From the NCBI RefSeq assembly GCF_002217755.1, contig NZ_BCFL01000018.1, positions 124,001 through 188,000 on the forward strand: DNA of 64,000 bases, read 5' to 3'. Shown here piece by piece: positions 8,469 to 15,743 of the stretch. The translations under genes and the position numbers were made by a program. How positions within the stretch are numbered: the first letter of the stretch is position 1; each line of letters begins with the position of its first letter. The notes under the pieces are model-generated. The model saw nothing but the letters and a program-made list of their open reading frames with translations, was not told the DNA's origin and did not search any database. This DNA comes from Streptomyces hyaluromycini (GTDB lineage Bacteria > Actinomycetota > Actinomycetes > Streptomycetales > Streptomycetaceae).

Positions 8469-9199
8469 GCGGGGTTCCTCCCGGCCGTGCTAGCAGATGC
8501 GTCAGTGGAAATCTTGGGGATGAACGTCGTGCAGACGCCGTCGCCGTGCGCGATGGTCGCCAGTCGCTGGACGTGCGTTCCGAGCAGCTCGGCGAAGATC
8601 TCCGTCTCCGCCTCGCACAGCTGGGGGAACTGCTCCGCGACATGGGCGACCGGGCAGTGGTGCTGGCACAGCTGCTCGCCGACCGGTGCGGTGCGCGCCG
8701 TTGCAGCGTACCCGTCCAGGCTCAGGGCCTTGGCCAGCGCTTCGGTGCGCTCGTCGGGGCTCACGCTCTCGATCGCCTTGCGGTAGGCACTCGCCTGGGC
8801 CGTGATCCGGGCCCGCGCGAAGGCGGCGACCGCCTCCTGGCCGCCTCCCTGCTCGGCGATCCAGCGCAGCGCGTCGGCGGCGAGCTTGTCGTAGGACTGG
8901 TCGAAGGCGTCCCGGCCGCAGTCGGTGAGGACGAAGACCTTGGCGGGCCGGCCGCGCGTCCGCGCGCCGTACACCCGCTGCTCGCGCGCCTCCACGACGT
9001 CGTCGGCGACCAGGGCGTCCAGATGCCGGCGTACGGCCGCGGGGGTCAGGCCCAGGCGTCCGGCCAGCTCGGTGACGGTCGACGGGCCGTGGTCCAGGAT
9101 CGACCGCGCGACCCGGTTGCGCGTCGAGCGCTCACCGGTCGCTAGCTCCTCCTGCCGGGTCCCCGTGGGGGTCTCCCGAGCCTCGCCGACGTTTTTCAC
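8465..9199 (-). CDS. sufR: SufR, Fe-S-containing repressor of the suf operon
   Basis: A 244-residue winged-HTH regulator, first gene of the operon. The N-terminal HTH is [28 protein letters not shown]; a basic wing follows ([15 protein letters not shown]). Near the C-terminus [11 protein letters not shown] and FPQLCEAE supply Cys178, Cys182 and Cys195, the likely [4Fe-4S] ligands. As I recall, these are also the numbers used for S. avermitilis SufR. GTG 9199 is chosen because it gives this numbering and sits 6 nt after a -10-like box, making the transcript leaderless. The holo form should repress the operon through the palindrome at its own start. Confidence 0.9.
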   Translation of the reverse strand: MKNVGEARETPTGTRQEELATGERSTRNRVARSILDHGPSTVTELAGRLGLTPAAVRRHLDALVADDVVEAREQRVYGARTRGRPAKVFVLTDCGRDAFDQSYDKLAADALRWIAEQGGGQEAVAAFARARITAQASAYRKAIESVSPDERTEALAKALSLDGYAATARTAPVGEQLCQHHCPVAHVAEQFPQLCEAETEIFAELLGTHVQRLATIAHGDGVCTTFIPKISTDASASTAGRNPA

Positions 9200-9235
9200 A
9201 ACGCCATTGTTGCGTAATTCCTCAGGACCAGGCAA
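9199..9235 (-). promoter_or_regulatory. suf promoter with SufR operator (CAAC-N6-GTTG) over a leaderless start
   Basis: On the minus strand a TTGCCT (-35, 9235-9230) and AACAAT (-10, 9211-9206) are 18 bp apart, and the sufR GTG follows the -10 by 6 nt. A perfect CAAC-N6-GTTG palindrome at 9199-9212 covers the -10 and the start codon. This is the form reported for cyanobacterial and, as I recall, Streptomyces SufR. Binding here would block RNA polymerase. The promoter assignment is by eye. Confidence 0.65.
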
Positions 9236-9271
9236 GCGGCGTCCGGGCGACGGGACGGTGCCCTGCATCAC

Positions 9272-9288
9272 TTAGGCATACCTAACCT
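9272..9288. promoter_or_regulatory. Iron box (DtxR/DmdR-type) between sufR and the acetyltransferase gene
   Basis: TTAGG and CCTAA half-sites are separated by CATA (9272-9285) and followed by CCT. It matches about 12 of 19 positions of the actinobacterial iron-box consensus. It lies about 37 bp upstream of the proposed suf -35 and about 96 bp before the divergent gene at 9384. Iron-dependent control of either is inferred. Confidence 0.5.
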
Positions 9289-9383
9289 GCCACCCGCCCT
9301 GACCTGCGGAAACGATCTTTGATCGATCATCCCTCGGCCCATTGGGTGGCGTTCCGCGGCCCCCTCCGGAACACTCCGGAACC

Positions 9384-10187
9384 ATGCCCACACCGCCCCC
9401 CACCGGCCCTCTTGTCACCCGGGACGCCCTCGCGGACGAGCTCCGCCTGCTGGGTGTCAAGACCGGCGAGACCCTCCTCGCACACACCTCGCTCAGCTCC
9501 CTCGGCTGGGTGAACGGCGGAGCCGTGGCCGTCGTCCAGGCCCTCCTGGACGCCCTCGGTCCGGACGGCACCCTGGTGGTCCCCACCCAGACCGGCGACC
9601 TCTCGGACCCCGCGGTCTGGCAGAACCCGCCGGTGCCCGAGGAATGGTGGGAGACGATCCGGGCCACCATGCCGCCCTACGACCCCCGGACCACCCCCAC
9701 CCGCGGGGTCGGCGTGATCCCGGAGACCGTGCGGACCTGGCCCGGTGCCCTGCGCAGCGCCCACCCGCAGACCTCCTTCGCGGCCGTCGGCCCCCGCGCG
9801 GCGGAGATCCTCGACGGCCACGACCCCGACTGCCGGCTCGGCGAGCGCAGCCCGCTGGCCCGGCTGGAGAAGCTGCACGCGCGCGTGCTCATGCTCGGCA
9901 CCGGCTACGCCACCTGCACCAGCTTCCATCTCGCCGAGTACCGGATCCCCTCCCCCCGCGTCCGGGTCGGCCGCCCGGCTCCCGGCGGCGGCTGGGAGGA
10001 GGTCACCGAGGTGGCGATCACCTCCGACCGCTTCGACGAACTGGGCTACGACTTCGAACGCGACCGCCCGGTGGTGGTCCGCGGCCCGGTCGGCGCGGCC
10101 GAGGCCCGGCTCTTCCCGGTGGCGGAAGCCGTGGCCTACGCCGAGCGGTGGCTGGCCGTACACCGACCCCGTGAGGAGGAGATCTAG
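9384..10187 (+). CDS. AAC(3)-family N-acetyltransferase
   Basis: A 267-residue protein of the aminoglycoside 3-N-acetyltransferase / YokD family. The signature is near the start: [42 protein letters not shown]. Later [23 protein letters not shown] carries the conserved substrate-side Cys/His region, and [13 protein letters not shown] is also typical. Members acetylate aminoglycosides with acetyl-CoA, but many chromosomal copies have other or unknown amine substrates, so resistance should not be assumed. ATG 9384 is preferred over an upstream in-frame start because family similarity begins just after it. A short hairpin follows the stop. Confidence 0.82.
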   Translation: MPTPPPTGPLVTRDALADELRLLGVKTGETLLAHTSLSSLGWVNGGAVAVVQALLDALGPDGTLVVPTQTGDLSDPAVWQNPPVPEEWWETIRATMPPYDPRTTPTRGVGVIPETVRTWPGALRSAHPQTSFAAVGPRAAEILDGHDPDCRLGERSPLARLEKLHARVLMLGTGYATCTSFHLAEYRIPSPRVRVGRPAPGGGWEEVTEVAITSDRFDELGYDFERDRPVVVRGPVGAAEARLFPVAEAVAYAERWLAVHRPREEEI

Positions 10188-10205
10188 CACCCGGCCGTCC
10201 GGGTG
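10188..10205 (+). terminator. Hairpin after the AAC(3)-type gene
   Basis: A perfect 7-bp stem (CACCCGG / CCGGGTG) with loop CCGT begins at the base after the TAG stop. It is short but very GC-rich; probably a weak terminator before the ABC transporter genes. Confidence 0.5.
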
Positions 10206-10233
10206 ACGGCAGCCGAACCTAGACTCTGTCACC

Positions 10234-11157
10234 ATGCGAAGTGAGCCGGTGGTCCAGGTGCGGGACCTGGTGAAGCGGTACGGCACCAAGACCGCTGTGA
10301 ACGGCCTCGATCTGACCGCCGAGGCGGGCGTGACCGCCGTACTCGGCCCCAACGGGGCGGGCAAGACGACCACGATCGAGACCTGTGAGGGGTACCGCAG
10401 GCCGGATTCCGGCGCGGTGCGCGTCCTGGGCCTCGATCCGGTACGGCAGTCCGCCGAGCTGCGCCCCAGAGTCGGCGTGATGCTCCAGTCCGGGGGCGTC
10501 TACTCGGGCGCCCGAGCCGACGAGATGCTGCGGCACGTGGCGAAGCTGCACGCGCATCCGCTGGACGTGGACGCGCTGATGGAGCGGCTGGGCCTCGGCA
10601 GCTGCGGCCGGACGTCGTACCGCCGCCTCTCCGGCGGCCAGCAGCAGCGCCTCGCGCTCGCCATGGCCGTGGTCGGACGCCCGGAACTGGTCTTCCTCGA
10701 CGAGCCGACGGCAGGCCTCGACCCCCAGGCCCGCCGGGCCACCTGGGACCTCGTCCGGGACCTGCGCACCGACGGCGTCTCGGTCATCCTCACCACGCAC
10801 TACATGGAGGAGGCCGAGCAGCTCGCCGACGACGTCGCCATCATCGACGCCGGCCGGGTGATCGCCAAGGGCTCCCCCGAGGAGCTGTGCAAGGGCGGCG
10901 CCGAGAACACCCTGCGGTTCACCGGCCGCCCCGGCCTCGACGTCGGCTCGCTCCTCAAGGCGCTGCCGGCCGACTCCACGGCCGCCGAGCTGACCCCGGG
11001 CTCCTACCGGGTCATCGGCAAGGTCAACCCGCAGCTGCTGGCGACGGTCACCTCGTGGTGCGCCCAGCACGGCGTGATGCCCGACCGCATCTCGGTGGAA
11101 CGGCACACGCTGGAGGACGTCTTTCTGGAGCTCACAGGCAAGGAGCTGCGCTCATGA
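10234..11157 (+). CDS. ABC exporter ATP-binding protein (DrrA/CcmA type)
   Basis: A 307-residue ATPase of an ABC-2 type exporter. Walker A is GPNGAGKTTTIE (about residue 39), the signature is RRLSGGQQQRLALAMA, and Walker B is LVFLDEPTAGLDPQARR, followed by TTHYMEEAEQLADDVAIIDAG. The C-terminal part carries the usual extension of this group and ends VFLELTGKELRS. A TAGACT hexamer 8 nt before the ATG suggests a nearly leaderless transcript. Its stop overlaps a new ATG (ATGA at 11154), but the downstream reading frame is not the permease, because the junction is repeated. Substrate unknown. Confidence 0.92.
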   Translation: MRSEPVVQVRDLVKRYGTKTAVNGLDLTAEAGVTAVLGPNGAGKTTTIETCEGYRRPDSGAVRVLGLDPVRQSAELRPRVGVMLQSGGVYSGARADEMLRHVAKLHAHPLDVDALMERLGLGSCGRTSYRRLSGGQQQRLALAMAVVGRPELVFLDEPTAGLDPQARRATWDLVRDLRTDGVSVILTTHYMEEAEQLADDVAIIDAGRVIAKGSPEELCKGGAENTLRFTGRPGLDVGSLLKALPADSTAAELTPGSYRVIGKVNPQLLATVTSWCAQHGVMPDRISVERHTLEDVFLELTGKELRS

Positions 11158-11249
11158 TTCCGGCCCGCACATGGATCGGCTGGGGGTCCGGGGGTTATCC
11201 CCCGGGAAGGCACAGCCTGGAACTCACAGGCAAGGAGCTGCGCTCATGA
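11154..11249 (+). other. 31-codon micro-ORF generated by the junction repeat, copy 1
   Basis: It opens at the ATG overlapping the ATPase stop, starts MIPARTWIGWGSGG and ends LELTGKELRS, which is the ATPase tail read again in frame. Its own TGA overlaps the next ATG. Because 92 is not a multiple of three, the ATPase frame is not continued. It is more likely a relay for coupled translation than a functional peptide. Confidence 0.5.
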
Positions 11250-11341
11250 TTCCGGCCCGCACATGGATCGGCTGGGGGTCCGGGGGTTATCCCCCGGGAG
11301 GGCACAGCCTGGAACTCACAGGCAAGGAGCTGCGCTCATGA
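11246..11341 (+). other. 31-codon micro-ORF generated by the junction repeat, copy 2
   Basis: Same as the first micro-ORF with one residue changed (PPGGHS instead of PPGRHS). Its TGA overlaps the ATG of the permease at 11338, so ribosomes could pass from ATPase to permease through two short coupled frames. Confidence 0.5.
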
Positions 11342-12120
11342 CCACCGCGACCGACACCGGCACCGGCACCTTCACCCCCCGGCCGGGTGCCGCCCCGCTC
11401 CCCCGCATGATCGCGGCGCAGGCGGCCCTGGAGACCAGGATGCTGCTCCGCAACGGCGAGCAGCTGCTGCTGACGGTGGTGATCCCGACGCTCATCCTCG
11501 TGCTCTTCAGCTCGGTGGACGTCGTCGACACGGGATCCGGCAAGTCGGTCGACTTCCTGGCCCCCGGCGTCCTGGCCCTCGCCGTCATGTCGACGGCCTT
11601 CACCGGCCAGGCCATCGCGACCGGCTTCGAACGCCGCTACGGAGTCCTCAAGCGCCTCGCCTCCTCCCCGCTCCCCCGCTGGGCCCTGATGACGGCCAAG
11701 ACCGCGTCGGTCCTGGTCACGGAGGTCCTCCAGGTGATCCTCCTGACGGTGATCGCCCTCGCCCTCGGCTGGTCCCCGCACGGCAACCCCCTCGCGGTCC
11801 TGCTCCTCCTGGTCCTCGGCACGGCCGCCTTCTCCGGCCTCGGCCTCCTGATGGCGGGCACCCTCAAGGCGGAGGCGACTCTGGCCGCCGCCAACCTGGT
11901 GTTCCTGCTGCTGCTCGTGGGCGGCGGGGTCATCGTCCCGCTGGACAAGTTCGGCGGGGCCCAGTCCGTTCTCGGCCTGCTCCCGATTTCCGCACTGTCG
12001 GACGGCCTGCGGGACGTGCTGCAGCACGGGGCGGGGATGCCTTGGGGAGACCTGGGGATTCTGGCGGTGTGGGCTGTGGTGGGGCTGGGGGCGGCCGGGA
12101 AGTTCTTCCGCTGGGAGTAA
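11338..12120 (+). CDS. ABC-2 type exporter permease (DrrB type)
   Basis: A 260-residue membrane protein with about six hydrophobic segments, for example LLLTVVIPTLILVLF, FLAPGVLALAVMSTAFTGQ and VLQVILLTVIALALGW. The family motif GFERRYGVLKRLASSPLPRWALM is present, and it ends DLGILAVWAVVGLGAAGKFFRWE. It pairs with the ATPase just upstream as an export system of unknown cargo. The start ATG overlaps the stop of the second micro-ORF. The AAGGAGCTGCG inside the repeated ATPase tail acts as its ribosome site. Confidence 0.9.
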   Translation: MTTATDTGTGTFTPRPGAAPLPRMIAAQAALETRMLLRNGEQLLLTVVIPTLILVLFSSVDVVDTGSGKSVDFLAPGVLALAVMSTAFTGQAIATGFERRYGVLKRLASSPLPRWALMTAKTASVLVTEVLQVILLTVIALALGWSPHGNPLAVLLLLVLGTAAFSGLGLLMAGTLKAEATLAAANLVFLLLLVGGGVIVPLDKFGGAQSVLGLLPISALSDGLRDVLQHGAGMPWGDLGILAVWAVVGLGAAGKFFRWE

Positions 12121-12235
12121 AGCGGGAACGCAGCGCCGAATCGACTTTCGTCTCCGAATACCCCCGCGGCGGGCCCACTGGTGACACCCTTGGGGTCTCA
12201 TTTCGGCAAGGGCTACGGAAGGGGAAGAGCCCCCC

Positions 12236-14338
12236 GTGCAAGAACCTCTGGACCCGTCCGCAAGAGAACATCTGCAGCCGCTGCTGCACGATGTGGTTCT
12301 CTGCGTGACCGCACCGGCCTTCACTGCCTCGCCGCGGAACGGGCAGCTGACGGGCACCGGCGTCGACGGCTTCTACGACCACGACCGGCGGTTGCTGCAC
12401 ACACTGCGCCTCCTCGTCGACGGCCGGGAACCTGAGCCCATGGGTGTGCAGCCGCTGGGTCCGGACCGGGTGAAGTTCACCGCCGTTCACCGGTACACGC
12501 AGGACGGCACCGACGATCCGTCGGTGATCGTCGAACGAACGCGGACGGCCGGCGGAGAAGAGTCCCTGACGATTCGCAACACCGGTACGCTGCCGCGCCG
12601 GCTGCATGTGTCGCTGACGACCGCCACGGACCTCGTGAGCGTCGCAGACGTCAAACGCGGGCACCGTGGCCCGGCCGTACCGTGCACGGCCGGCCCGATG
12701 TCGCTGTCCTGGGTGTCCCGCGGAGAACACGCCCAGGTCACCGTGGCGTCCGCACCCGCGCCCGAGGTGTCCGCCGGGCTTGAGGAGGGCACGCTCACCT
12801 GGGGTGCGGTGGCCCTGCCCGGGAACTCGTCCTGGACGGCCCGGCTCACCGTGACCGGTGGCGCGGAAACAGCGCCGTCGGACCAACCGGTGGCCCCGCG
12901 TACTCCTGCTCCCTGGGCCGAGCCGACCGTGCGCGGCGACGCGCGCCTGGTCGAACTCGTCCGCAGCGGGCTCCAGGACCTGGACGCCCTGCGGCTCGCC
13001 GACCCGCTGCGCACCGAACCCGACGGTCCCGAGGATCAGTTCATCGCCGCGGGCTGTCCCTGGTACCTGACACTGTTCGGCCGAGACTCGATCTGGTCGG
13101 CGCGCATGATGCTGCCCCTGGGCACGGATCTGGCCCGCGGCACCCTGTGGGCCCTCGCGCGCCGTCAGGGCACGGCCCACGACCTGTTCCGCGAGGAAGC
13201 CCCCGGCCGCATTCTCCACGAACTGCGCCCGGCCGACACCGAACACGGCCACGGCCTGCGTCTTCCCTCCCGCTACTACGGCTCCGTCGATGCCACTCCC
13301 CTGTTCGTCACTCTGCTCGTCGAGGCCTGGCACTGGGGTCTCCCCGACGCCGACGTCGACGCGCTGCTTCCCTTCGCGGAGCGCGCGATGGACTGGGTCG
13401 TACGGAGCTGTCTCCAGGACGAGGACCGCCTCCTGCGCTATCACTCCCGCTCCGGGGGACTGCGCCACCAGTCCTGGAAGGACAGCGCTGACGCGGTCCG
13501 TGACGCCGAAGGACGGCATGTGGGACCGCCCCTGGCCGTGTGCGAGGTCCAGGGGTACGCGTACGAGGCCGCAGTCGGTCTGGCCGGGCTGCTGGAGCAC
13601 CGGGGCCGTCACGACCACGCCGACGAGCTGCGCTACTGGGCCGGTGCCCTGCGCAAGCGCTTCGCCGAGCTGTTCTGGATCCCGGCCGCCTCGGGGCCCG
13701 CTCTCCGCTATCCGGCTGTTGCGGTGGGACAGAAGGGCGAGCCCGTGACCGGTGCCGCCTCGAACATGGGGCACCTCCTGTCGACGGGAATCATCGACCC
13801 CGCCGCATGCGCAGACGTCGCCGCCTGGCTGGCCGCGCCCGGCCTGAGTTCGGGCTGGGGACTGCGCAGCCGGTCGGCGGACATGCCGGGCTTCAATCCG
13901 TTCAGCTATCACGGCGGCGCTGTGTGGACACACGACACCGCCATCGCCGTACACGGTCTGTGCTCCACCGGACATCGCCGCGAAGCGCTGGTGCTCGCCG
14001 AGGGGCTGCTCGACGCGTCGGCGCACTTCGACCACCGGATGCCGGAGCTCTACGGGGGTGAGACGCGGGAGCGGTTCTCCCCGCCTCCGCTCCCCTACCC
14101 GGCCACCTGCCGGCCGCAGGGCTGGTCGGCGGCTTCGGGAATGGCGCTGCTCACGGCTCTGCTCGGGCTGCGGCCCGATGCCTCCCGACGTGTGCTCACC
14201 GTCGCCCCCGCCCACCCGGCGCCGCTTCTGGTGGAGGGGCTGGTGCTGGCCGGACACACCCTGGACGTGGAGATCACCGCCGCCGGAGAGGGCAAATGCT
14301 CCGTGCTCCCTGACGGCTGGCGGGTGGAGAACGGCTGA
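12236..14338 (+). CDS. Glycogen debranching-type glucosidase (amylo-alpha-1,6-glucosidase family)
   Basis: A 700-residue cytoplasmic protein. The N-terminal glycogen-debranching N-domain has NGQLTGTGVDGFYDHDRRLLHTLRLLVDG. The C-terminal (alpha/alpha)6 barrel has the typical GCPWYLTLFGRDSIWSARMMLPLG and WKDSADAVRDAEG. The later HGGAVWTHDTAIAVHGL and LYGGETRERF lie in the usual active-site region of the GH63-like/AGL group. It should act on alpha-glucan or glucosyl oligosaccharides; the exact substrate is not certain. GTG 12236 follows a strong purine-rich site (GGAAGGGGAAGAG). It faces the glycosyltransferase gene, with only 30 bp between the two stops. Confidence 0.82.
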   Translation: MQEPLDPSAREHLQPLLHDVVLCVTAPAFTASPRNGQLTGTGVDGFYDHDRRLLHTLRLLVDGREPEPMGVQPLGPDRVKFTAVHRYTQDGTDDPSVIVERTRTAGGEESLTIRNTGTLPRRLHVSLTTATDLVSVADVKRGHRGPAVPCTAGPMSLSWVSRGEHAQVTVASAPAPEVSAGLEEGTLTWGAVALPGNSSWTARLTVTGGAETAPSDQPVAPRTPAPWAEPTVRGDARLVELVRSGLQDLDALRLADPLRTEPDGPEDQFIAAGCPWYLTLFGRDSIWSARMMLPLGTDLARGTLWALARRQGTAHDLFREEAPGRILHELRPADTEHGHGLRLPSRYYGSVDATPLFVTLLVEAWHWGLPDADVDALLPFAERAMDWVVRSCLQDEDRLLRYHSRSGGLRHQSWKDSADAVRDAEGRHVGPPLAVCEVQGYAYEAAVGLAGLLEHRGRHDHADELRYWAGALRKRFAELFWIPAASGPALRYPAVAVGQKGEPVTGAASNMGHLLSTGIIDPAACADVAAWLAAPGLSSGWGLRSRSADMPGFNPFSYHGGAVWTHDTAIAVHGLCSTGHRREALVLAEGLLDASAHFDHRMPELYGGETRERFSPPPLPYPATCRPQGWSAASGMALLTALLGLRPDASRRVLTVAPAHPAPLLVEGLVLAGHTLDVEITAAGEGKCSVLPDGWRVENG

Positions 14339-14368
14339 GTCCGGCTGTCGTACCCGTGTCGTGCCCGG

Positions 14369-15577
14369 CTACGCCCGCATGGCGAGGAGGCGTTCGTACT
14401 CGTCGAGCATCGGGTCCACATGGACGTGCCCCAGATCGAAGTGCGCCCGCACATGGGCGCGCCCCGCGGCCCCGGCCCGCCGAGCCAGTGACGGGTCGGC
14501 GAGCAGCCGCCACACCTCGTCCGCGAACCTGGCGGCCAGCGCCTCCTCGCTCTCCCCGGCGCTCGGTGTGACCAGAGTGCTGCCGCTCTCTCCCAGGCCC
14601 CCCACCGCCATGACGACCACCGGACGGGCGGCGCACATCGCCTCCAGCGGAGCGAGACCCATGGGCTCCGCGAAACGCGACGGGTACACCACGACCGCGG
14701 CTTCCTCGTACAGCTTGCGCATGTCGTCGACGCCGGCTTCCCTGAACTCCACGTCCCGGCCCGGTCCTTCCTCCAGACCGCACTCGCGGATCAGCCGGCG
14801 CAGCCGTGCCCGGAAGCCCTCGGCCTCGTGCCGGAAGTCCACGGTGGTGGAGGGATTGGTCAGCACCAGCCGGGGCCGGACCGCGGAGCCGTGCCGCGAG
14901 AGGCTCCGGCCACGGACGATGATGTCGTGCACCATGCGAATGGCCAGCTCGGCTCCCTTCTTGGGAACGAGCCGGGCGGGCAGGAGCACAATGGGCCGGG
15001 AGCCGGTCTCCTCCAGTTCGGGAATGTCCATGAAGGCGCTGGTGTCGACGCCCAGGTAGGTACGGCTGACGGGCTGCGCGAGCACGTCGGCGCATTCGCC
15101 GGCCAGGAAGTCCGACACCGCGTGGTGGGTGTCCCACACAGCGCACTCCCTCGCCATCCGTTCGTCCTCGGGATGACGTCTGAGATTGTGGTAGGTGTGC
15201 GGCAGCGCGAGCCCCAGTTCGTCTTTGAGCAGCCGCAGGGCGCGGGCGGGAACCGCGGAGAACTGGTGCAGGTTGTGCCCGTGCACCAGACGGATACGGT
15301 CGCCCGGCACGGCGAGTTCGGTACGGAACCAGTCACGCATCTCATGGACGGTCGCGCCGCTCTGCCGATGCGGTCGCGCCAGATCCAGCAGATGGTGCTG
15401 CCGGATGCGAATCCCGTCGCCCGGTGACCGGGCCCCCGTCGTCCCGGTGAAGACGGTGACCCGGTGGCCTCTGGCCGTCAGAGCTCTCGCATACGACCAC
15501 AGATGGGTCTCCACTCCCCCCACGCAGGGCGGGAACGCCCAGTGCAGGAGCCCGATGTGGATCCCCTCCCGCGCCAC
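14369..15577 (-). CDS. Glycosyltransferase, GT4 family
   Basis: A 402-residue GT-B fold transferase. The N-terminal domain begins IHIGLLHWAFPPCVGGVETHLW, the usual acceptor-side start. The C-terminal nucleotide-sugar domain has RPIVLLPARLVPKKGAELAI and YPSRFAEPMGLAPLEAMCAARPVV, containing the EX7E motif. GTG 15577 is preferred because AGGA/GAGGG lie upstream and the family fold begins two codons later. An ATG at 15679 is in frame but has no clear ribosome site and would add about 34 low-complexity residues. Acceptor unknown. Pairing with the convergent debranching-type gene hints at alpha-glucan or trehalose-type metabolism, but this is inference. Confidence 0.82.
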   Translation of the reverse strand: MAREGIHIGLLHWAFPPCVGGVETHLWSYARALTARGHRVTVFTGTTGARSPGDGIRIRQHHLLDLARPHRQSGATVHEMRDWFRTELAVPGDRIRLVHGHNLHQFSAVPARALRLLKDELGLALPHTYHNLRRHPEDERMARECAVWDTHHAVSDFLAGECADVLAQPVSRTYLGVDTSAFMDIPELEETGSRPIVLLPARLVPKKGAELAIRMVHDIIVRGRSLSRHGSAVRPRLVLTNPSTTVDFRHEAEGFRARLRRLIRECGLEEGPGRDVEFREAGVDDMRKLYEEAAVVVYPSRFAEPMGLAPLEAMCAARPVVVMAVGGLGESGSTLVTPSAGESEEALAARFADEVWRLLADPSLARRAGAAGRAHVRAHFDLGHVHVDPMLDEYERLLAMRA

Positions 15578-15743
15578 GGTTTCCTGCCCTCGGGTTGTCT
15601 GCTGCCGAACCACCGCACCTCCGGGTGTTGGGACCTCATCGCCGTCCCGGCGCGCTCCGCACCGGGCCGCTTCGCTCATCTCTGTTCGCGCCGACGGCCA
15701 ACGGGGACAATGGACAGTACTGCGGGCGGTTTCGGGGGGCGCC

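Larger units (their letters stand above)
11131..11341 (+). repeat. 92-bp tandem repeat across the ATPase/permease junction (2.3 copies)
   Basis: Units start at 11131, 11223 and 11315. The first two are 92 bp and differ at one base (11208 A, 11300 G); the third keeps the first 27 bp. Each copy carries the last eight codons of the ATPase (LTGKELRS), its TGA and an overlapping ATG. Each full copy then has a spacer with a perfect CCGGGGG-TTAT-CCCCCGG hairpin (11188-11205 and 11280-11297). The third ATGA is the real permease start. Confidence 0.95.

Noticed and set aside
6990-8786. 598-codon plus-strand frame over sufB
   Set aside because: Antisense to a well-defined sufB and sufR; composition is typical of wrong-frame translation.
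9384-10187. Calling the AAC(3)-type gene an antibiotic-resistance gene
   Set aside because: The fold is right, but many chromosomal relatives have other roles and no resistance context (cluster, mobile element) is present.
11930-14257. 775-codon minus-strand frame opposite the debranching-type gene
   Set aside because: Antisense shadow; it runs through the end of the ABC permease and has no domain.
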